Of a stretch of DNA of 64,000 nt, positions 60,009 through 64,000 are shown piece by piece. The position numbers and the translations under genes are program-made. Source of the DNA: Methylobacterium nonmethylotrophicum. Lineage in GTDB: Bacteria; Pseudomonadota; Alphaproteobacteria; Rhizobiales; Beijerinckiaceae. The stretch lies in assembly GCF_004745635.1 (NCBI RefSeq), contig NZ_SRLB01000032.1, positions 1 through 64,000 on the forward strand. Reading direction: 5' to 3'. Every line of letters starts with the position of its first letter. Within the stretch, counting starts at the first letter, position 1. The notes under the pieces were generated by a model. The model saw only the letters and a program-made list of their open reading frames with translations. It had not been told where the DNA came from and searched no databases.

Positions 60009-61351
60009 TGGAAGTAGCGCGGGCCGCGCAGGTTGGGATGGAGCAGCACCGGGGCTGGTTCGGGAGGCGCTGCGGCGCGCTCCAGACCGTTGGCCAGGAT
60101 CGAGGCAATGCTCGCGTAGGTGAGCGCCCCGATGGCCACGGCCCGAGCCGAAGCGGCCTCCGCCCGGTCAGGGGCGAGCCCGCGATAGAGGCGCAGGATG
60201 CCGAGGCAGGTGCGGAAGCCCTGTTCGGGATGCGGCCGATCGTGGAGGACGGCGATGACCAGCCCTTCGGTCTCCGGTCCGATGCTGCGTGCCCAGCGCC
60301 GGAAGCGCTCGGGGCTCCACTCGGCGTAGCGCCGATGTGCGCGGGGCATGTGCGCGGGATCGGTCCCGTGGCGCCGGCCGCCGTAACGACGTTCGTGAGC
60401 GGCGACGCGCTGCCCGCGGTGGAACACCTCGACCGTGTGCGCCGTGAGGCGGACGTCGACCTGCTCGCGGATGAGGGCATGGGGCACCGAGTACAGGAAG
60501 CCGCCCGCCTCGACGTGGTAGTCGAGGTTGACCCGGGCCAGCCGCCACTCGGCGAAGGTGTAGTCCTCCTCCGGCAGCGGACGCAGAGCTGCCCGCTCGA
60601 TCGCCTCGAACAGGGCGCGACGCGTGGTCCCGAGCCGGCGCATGAGATGAGCGTTGATGTGCTCCACCATCTTGGCGATTGCGGCGTTGCATTCAGCCAG
60701 TGAGAAGAACGTCTGCCGGCGCAGCCGTCCCAGGATGTAGCTCTGGGCAAAGCGGACGCCGGCTTCCACTTTGGCCTTGTCGCGTGGCTTGCGGGGCCGC
60801 GCTGGCAGGATCCCGATACCGTAGTGGTCAGCCATCATGCCGTAGGAGCGGTTGATCTCCGGGTCATAGAACGAGGCCTTGTGCACCCCGCTCTTGAGGT
60901 TGTCGGGCACGACGAGGCGGGGAACGCCGCCAAGGAAGCGGAACAGGCGAACGTGGGCGCCGATCCAGTCGGGCAACGCCTGGGTCCAGGTCGCCTCGGC
61001 GTAGGTCAGGCTCGACGCGCCGAGCACCGCCACGAAGATCTCGGCCTCGTGTACGACGCCGGTAGCTGGGTCGACGATCCCGATCTTCTTGCCGGAGTAG
61101 TCGACGAAGATCTTGTCACCGGCCGGGTGGTGCTGGCGCATCACCGGCGTGAGGCGGCCCTCGAACTCGCGGTAGAGGTCGCAGAAGCGAGAGTAGCCAT
61201 AACCCTCTGGATGAGCCTCCCGGTACTCCTCCCACAGCACCGTCAGGTTGACCCCGGGCCGGCGCATCTCCCGCACCAGCGACGGCCAGTCCGGTTCGGG
61301 CAGCCTACGCAGTCCCTGCTTCACTCCGGCTCGGGCGAACAGGCGCTGCTC
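60005..61351 (-). pseudogene. istA: IS21 transposase istA, 5'-truncated by IS6
   Basis: The remaining 448 codons start EQRLFARAGVKQGLRRLPEP and keep the DDE domain (KIFVDYSGKKIGIVD, VVPDNLKSGVHKASFYDPEI, KPRDKAKVEAGVRFAQSYIL) and C-terminal regions. The N-terminal helix-turn-helix (about 60 residues) and start codon are lost where the IS6 left end begins. An in-frame reading into the IS6 sequence supplies an artificial start only. The element cannot transpose on its own. Confidence 0.88.
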
Positions 61352-61831
61352 GGGCCTGTCGCAAAGGCGAACGGATCCCCGCTTACGGCTCGTTAACCAT
61401 ACCTGCCCAGCCTGCCGCCTTCGCCCTGGAGCCGGCCCATGATCCTGTCCGCCATCGCCGCCAAGCTCAAGCAACGGGCTAAGGCCGACTTCAGGGGCCG
61501 GCACTTCGAGGGGGCCTGTCGCAAAGGCGAACGGATCCCCGCTTACGGCTCGTTAACCATACCTGCCCAGCCTGCCGCCTTCGCCCTGGAGCCGGCCCAT
61601 GATCCTGTCCGCCATCGCCGCCAAGCTCAAGCAACGGGCTAAGGCCGACTTCAGGGGCCGGCACTTCGAGGGGGCCTGTCGCAAAGGCGAACGGATCCCC
61701 GCTTACGGCTCGTTAACCATACCTGCCCAGCCTGCCGCCTTCGCCCTGGAGCCGGCCCATGATCCTGTCCGCCATCGCCGCCAAGCTCAAGCAACGGGCT
61801 AAGGCCGACTTCAGGGGCCGGCACTTCGAGG
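61352..61831 (+). repeat. Three tandem 160-bp copies of the IS6 left end
   Basis: Units start at 61352, 61512 and 61672 and appear identical. Each holds the terminal repeat, the leader, the transposase ATG and its first 24 codons, ending at CACTTCGAG. Only the third unit continues into the full transposase. Confidence 0.93.
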
Positions 61832-62511
61832 CAGCGCTCATCGTGCAGGCGGTCTCCTGGTACCTGCGCTACCCGCTGAGCTATCGTGACATCGAGGAGC
61901 TGTTCCTGGAACGGGGTCTGGAGGTCGACCACTCCACCCTGAACCGCTGGGTGCTCGCCTACGCGCCGCTGATCGAGAAGCGCCTGCGGCAGTTCCGGCG
62001 GCCCCACTGCGGCTCGGTCCGGATCGATGAGACCTACATCAAGGTGCGGGGCCAGTGGCGCTACCTCTACCGGGCCATCGACAAGCACGGCGAGGCGGTC
62101 GACTTCCTGCTCACTGCACAGCGCGATCTTGATGCCGCCAAGCGCTTCTTCCGTAAGATGCTGCAGGATCAGCCGCTTCTCGCGCCTGACCGGATCGGCA
62201 CCGATGGGGCCGGCCCGTACCCGCCCGCCATCGCCGAGAGCCGCAAGGCGGGGCTGCTGCCGCGTGCTCCGATCCACCACGTCACCAAGCACCTGCAGCA
62301 GGGGATCGAGAGCGACCACTTCCGGGTCAAGCGAGCGATGCCCCGGGTGGGCGGGTTCCGCTCGTTCCACACGGCGCGCCGCACGATCCAGGGCTTCGAG
62401 GCGATGCTGTGGCTGCGCAAGGGCTTCGGGTTCTCAGGTGCGTGGACCGTCGGGGAGCAGAACCAGCTGCTTGCCACCTGCTTTGGACTTCCCGTCGCGA
62501 ACAAAGCGTGA
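61759..62511 (+). CDS. tnpA: IS6-family transposase (copy B)
   Basis: A 250-residue DDE transposase close to the copy A protein. It keeps SVRIDETYIKVRGQWRYLYR, DRIGTDGAGPYPPAIAES and the GIESDHFRVKRAMPRVGGF segment that carries the Glu. Two extra promoters or starts lie upstream in the tandem left-end copies; frames from those encode only about 24 genuine residues before running into the next terminal repeat. The gene itself is intact. Confidence 0.95.
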   Translation: MILSAIAAKLKQRAKADFRGRHFEAALIVQAVSWYLRYPLSYRDIEELFLERGLEVDHSTLNRWVLAYAPLIEKRLRQFRRPHCGSVRIDETYIKVRGQWRYLYRAIDKHGEAVDFLLTAQRDLDAAKRFFRKMLQDQPLLAPDRIGTDGAGPYPPAIAESRKAGLLPRAPIHHVTKHLQQGIESDHFRVKRAMPRVGGFRSFHTARRTIQGFEAMLWLRKGFGFSGAWTVGEQNQLLATCFGLPVANKA

Positions 62512-62565
62512 AAGCAGGGCGGGGCAGTCCCTTCTGCGGCCTGAACCCGAGTTTGCGACAGGCCC

Positions 62566-63626
62566 TCCGCACGCGGCCGCCGTAACACACGCCGTTGTCG
62601 ACGAGGTTCTCCAACGCCCGCCGGAGGGCGACCGGCCGCACCTCCGCCAGCGCCCGGCCGGGGCCGGCATACGCGACATCCCGGCCGGCGTCCGTCGAGG
62701 TGTCCGCCACCGCCATCAGGAGGCTCGCGACGTTGGCGACCTGCCGCGCCTCCGGGTCATCGCCGCCGCGCACGTACGCCAGGGTGGCCTCGACCATGGC
62801 CTGCATCTCGTCGAGGTCCGCCGCCATCGCGCGGCGCTCGTCGGCGTCCTCGACCCGGTCGAGGCGCAGGCGCAGCCTGGCGATGGGCGTTCTCAGGTCG
62901 TGCGAGACCGCCGCCAGCGCCTGCGTCCGCTCCGCCACGAGGCCGTGGATGCGCGCCTGCATCGCGTTCAGGGCGCGCCCGATCCCGCGCGTCTCGTCCG
63001 GCCCGACCTCCGGCACCGGCACGACCGCCCCCCCGTCCGATCCGCTCTGTGGCGCGGGTCAACTCGCGCAGGGGCCCGGCGATGCGGTGCACCAGGACCA
63101 CGGCTGCGACACCGACCAGGATGGCCATCGCCGTCGCGAGGAAGGCCCACGGCCCTAGGCGGGCGAGGCCCGGCGCATGGGCAGAGCGGAAGGTCAGGTA
63201 GTCGCCGTCCGGGAGCGGGAAGGCGCCGCGGAGGTCCCGCTGGCGCAGCGGCTCGTCCGGCGCGCCCAGGGCGAGCGCCAGCCCTGGGCCGAGCACGGGT
63301 TCGGCCTCCAGGACGCGGTCGCGCAGGTCGCGCAGCGCCGCGTCGGTCCCGACGGCTTCGGCGGGCGGGCCCCGCTCCCAGCCGACCTCGAAATGCTTCG
63401 ACGAGAGGGCCTTGGCCTCGTCGGCCCGCTCCTCCGGCGGGCGCCGCGACACGGCCTCGCGTGCGATGACGAGCTGGCGGGCGACCTCGGTGGCGAAGGC
63501 CTCGTCGGCCGCCGCCGAGAGGCGGTAGATCGCCAGCGCACCGCCATGGACGAGGAGCACGGCCAGGAGCAGGATGACGACGGTGCGCCCCTCCAGGCTG
63601 CGGGCGAGGCCGAGGAGGCCCCTCAT
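62566..63626 (-). pseudogene. Sensor histidine kinase, frameshifted and 3'-truncated
   Basis: The 5' part encodes an N-terminal membrane helix (TVVILLLAVLLVHGGALAIY), a periplasmic domain, a second membrane helix (PWAFLATAMAILVGVAAVVL) and the start of a HAMP linker. A one-base shift in a run of seven C (plus strand, about 63028-63034) moves the frame to PVPEVGPDETRGIGRALNAM and AAVSHDLRTPIARLRLRLDR, the H-box with its phospho-His. The sequence ends at NLVDNGVCYGG, the N-box, where the IS6 begins, so the ATP-binding domain is lost. It overlaps the regulator gene by four bases. Confidence 0.85.
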
Positions 63627-64000
63627 GCCCGCTCGACCTTGGCGGCCAGCATGTAGCCGGAGCCCCGCACCGTCTTGATGACGGGGGCCGTCCCCTCGGG
63701 CGGTTCGAGCTTGCGCCGCAGCCGGCTGACCAGCGTGTCGACGCTGCGGTCCGACGGCGCGGCGAGGCGCCCGCGGCCCATCTCCAGGATCTGCTCGCGG
63801 CCGAGCACCCGGCCCGGGTGTTCCAGGAACACCAGCAGCAGGTCAGCTCGGCGCCCGACAGGTCGACGGCGGCGCCTTCGGGATCGGTCAGGGCGCGGCT
63901 GCGCAGGTCGAGCCGCCAGCCGGCAAAGGCGAGGGATTCCGGCCGCGACGCCGCGCTCGGCACCGGCGCGAGGGTCGCCCGGCGGAGCACCGCCCGGATG
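63623..64000 (-). pseudogene. OmpR-family response regulator, frameshifted, runs off the window
   Basis: The winged-helix output domain is readable in two frames: SLAFAGWRLDLRSRALTDPE and VDLSGAEL, then FLEHPGRVLGREQILEMGRG, RSVDTLVSRLRRKLE and TVRGSGYMLAAKVERA. One base appears missing near 63843 (ACCTGCTG where ACCCTGCTG would keep frame). The receiver domain would lie beyond position 64000. It pairs with the downstream histidine kinase gene. Confidence 0.8.

Larger units (their letters stand above)
59101..61351. mobile_element. IS21-family insertion sequence, left part lost
   Basis: The element has istA and istB overlapping by four bases and an end with repeated ATTCCGA(C/A)GAAGCCGGCC blocks at 59101-59190. 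Its other end has been removed: istA runs straight into an IS6 end at 61352. Confidence 0.85.
61352..62565. mobile_element. IS6-family insertion sequence (copy B) with triplicated left end
   Basis: The left terminal repeat GGGCCTGTCGCAAA occurs three times (61352, 61512, 61672) at 160-bp intervals, and the right end is its inverse at 62552-62565. The complete element is the innermost one (61672-62565). The flanks differ, and both neighbouring genes (istA and a histidine kinase) are cut, so this insertion was probably accompanied by a deletion. Confidence 0.9.

Noticed and set aside
61352..61831. CRISPR-like or other functional repeat array
   Set aside because: The 160-bp units adjoin without spacers and each is simply the IS6 left end.

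Overview
The window is GC-rich alphaproteobacterial DNA, most likely from Methylobacterium or a close relative. This rests on the two MucR/Ros-type regulators, the RHE_PE00001-family gene, the SigF/NrsF sigma/anti-sigma pair, the style of the small secreted proteins and the set of insertion sequences. It looks like a plasmid or an integrated conjugative island, because it carries transfer genes, many IS elements at different stages of decay and a large metal-resistance block. No tRNA, rRNA or CRISPR was seen.

Layout. 0.3-1.7 kb: a PIN toxin/antitoxin pair with a 20-bp palindrome upstream, and an HNH-like protein. 1.9-9.2 kb: a conjugation module (VirD4/TraG coupling protein, a membrane protein, a P-loop ATPase, a TraK-like DNA-binding protein, a repeat-rich candidate oriT, a ribbon-helix-helix protein and a MobF/TrwC relaxase-helicase). 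9.2-18.9 kb: accessory DNA with an IS6 element, an IS256 element sitting in a still-restorable gene, two MucR regulators, three small His/Met/Gly-rich proteins (two with export signals), a nonsense-mutated second IS256 copy, an orphan flgB-like gene and IS21 scraps. 18.9-32 kb: a metal/stress region led by a SigF-type ECF sigma factor and its NrsF anti-sigma. Six near-identical sites of the form GTAAC(C/G)-N16-C(G/A)AA precede sigF, four transcription units of small or secreted proteins (one leading into a CusBA copper/silver efflux operon with a thioredoxin-reductase-like enzyme), and a CusF/DUF411/Met-rich operon. 32-41.3 kb: a broken serine recombinase and then a compact operon of only the membrane subunits of complex I (nuoA-H-J-K-L-M-N), whose NuoJ carries a His/Met-rich insertion of about 120 residues. 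41.5-42.3 kb: a Csp-type copper-storage gene with an in-frame TGA, divergent from a CsoR/RcnR-family regulator. 42.4-47.6 kb: IS66, the 3' end of a group II intron, a double-barrel porin and a secreted protein. 48.2-51.4 kb: a 1064-residue fusion of an acetoacetyl-CoA-synthetase-like ligase, a carrier-protein domain and a GNAT-like acyltransferase. 51.4-64 kb: IS remnants, a second kind of IS256, a TonB-dependent siderophore receptor, ISKra4, IS21 and IS6 elements (the last with its left end present three times), and a decaying two-component system that runs off the window.

Working together: the 20-32 kb block reads as one metal-responsive regulon, with a sigma factor, membrane anti-sigma, periplasmic chaperones and an RND efflux pump. 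The Csp/CsoR pair and perhaps the metal-binding NuoJ complex sit next to it. The strongest candidates for something undescribed are the in-cis SigF regulon, the orphan complex I membrane arm with the metal-binding-like loop, and the ligase-carrier-acyltransferase fusion. Four genes carry an in-frame stop that would otherwise leave a full reading frame, and the two-component system carries two single-base frameshifts. These mark ongoing decay or, less likely, sequence errors.
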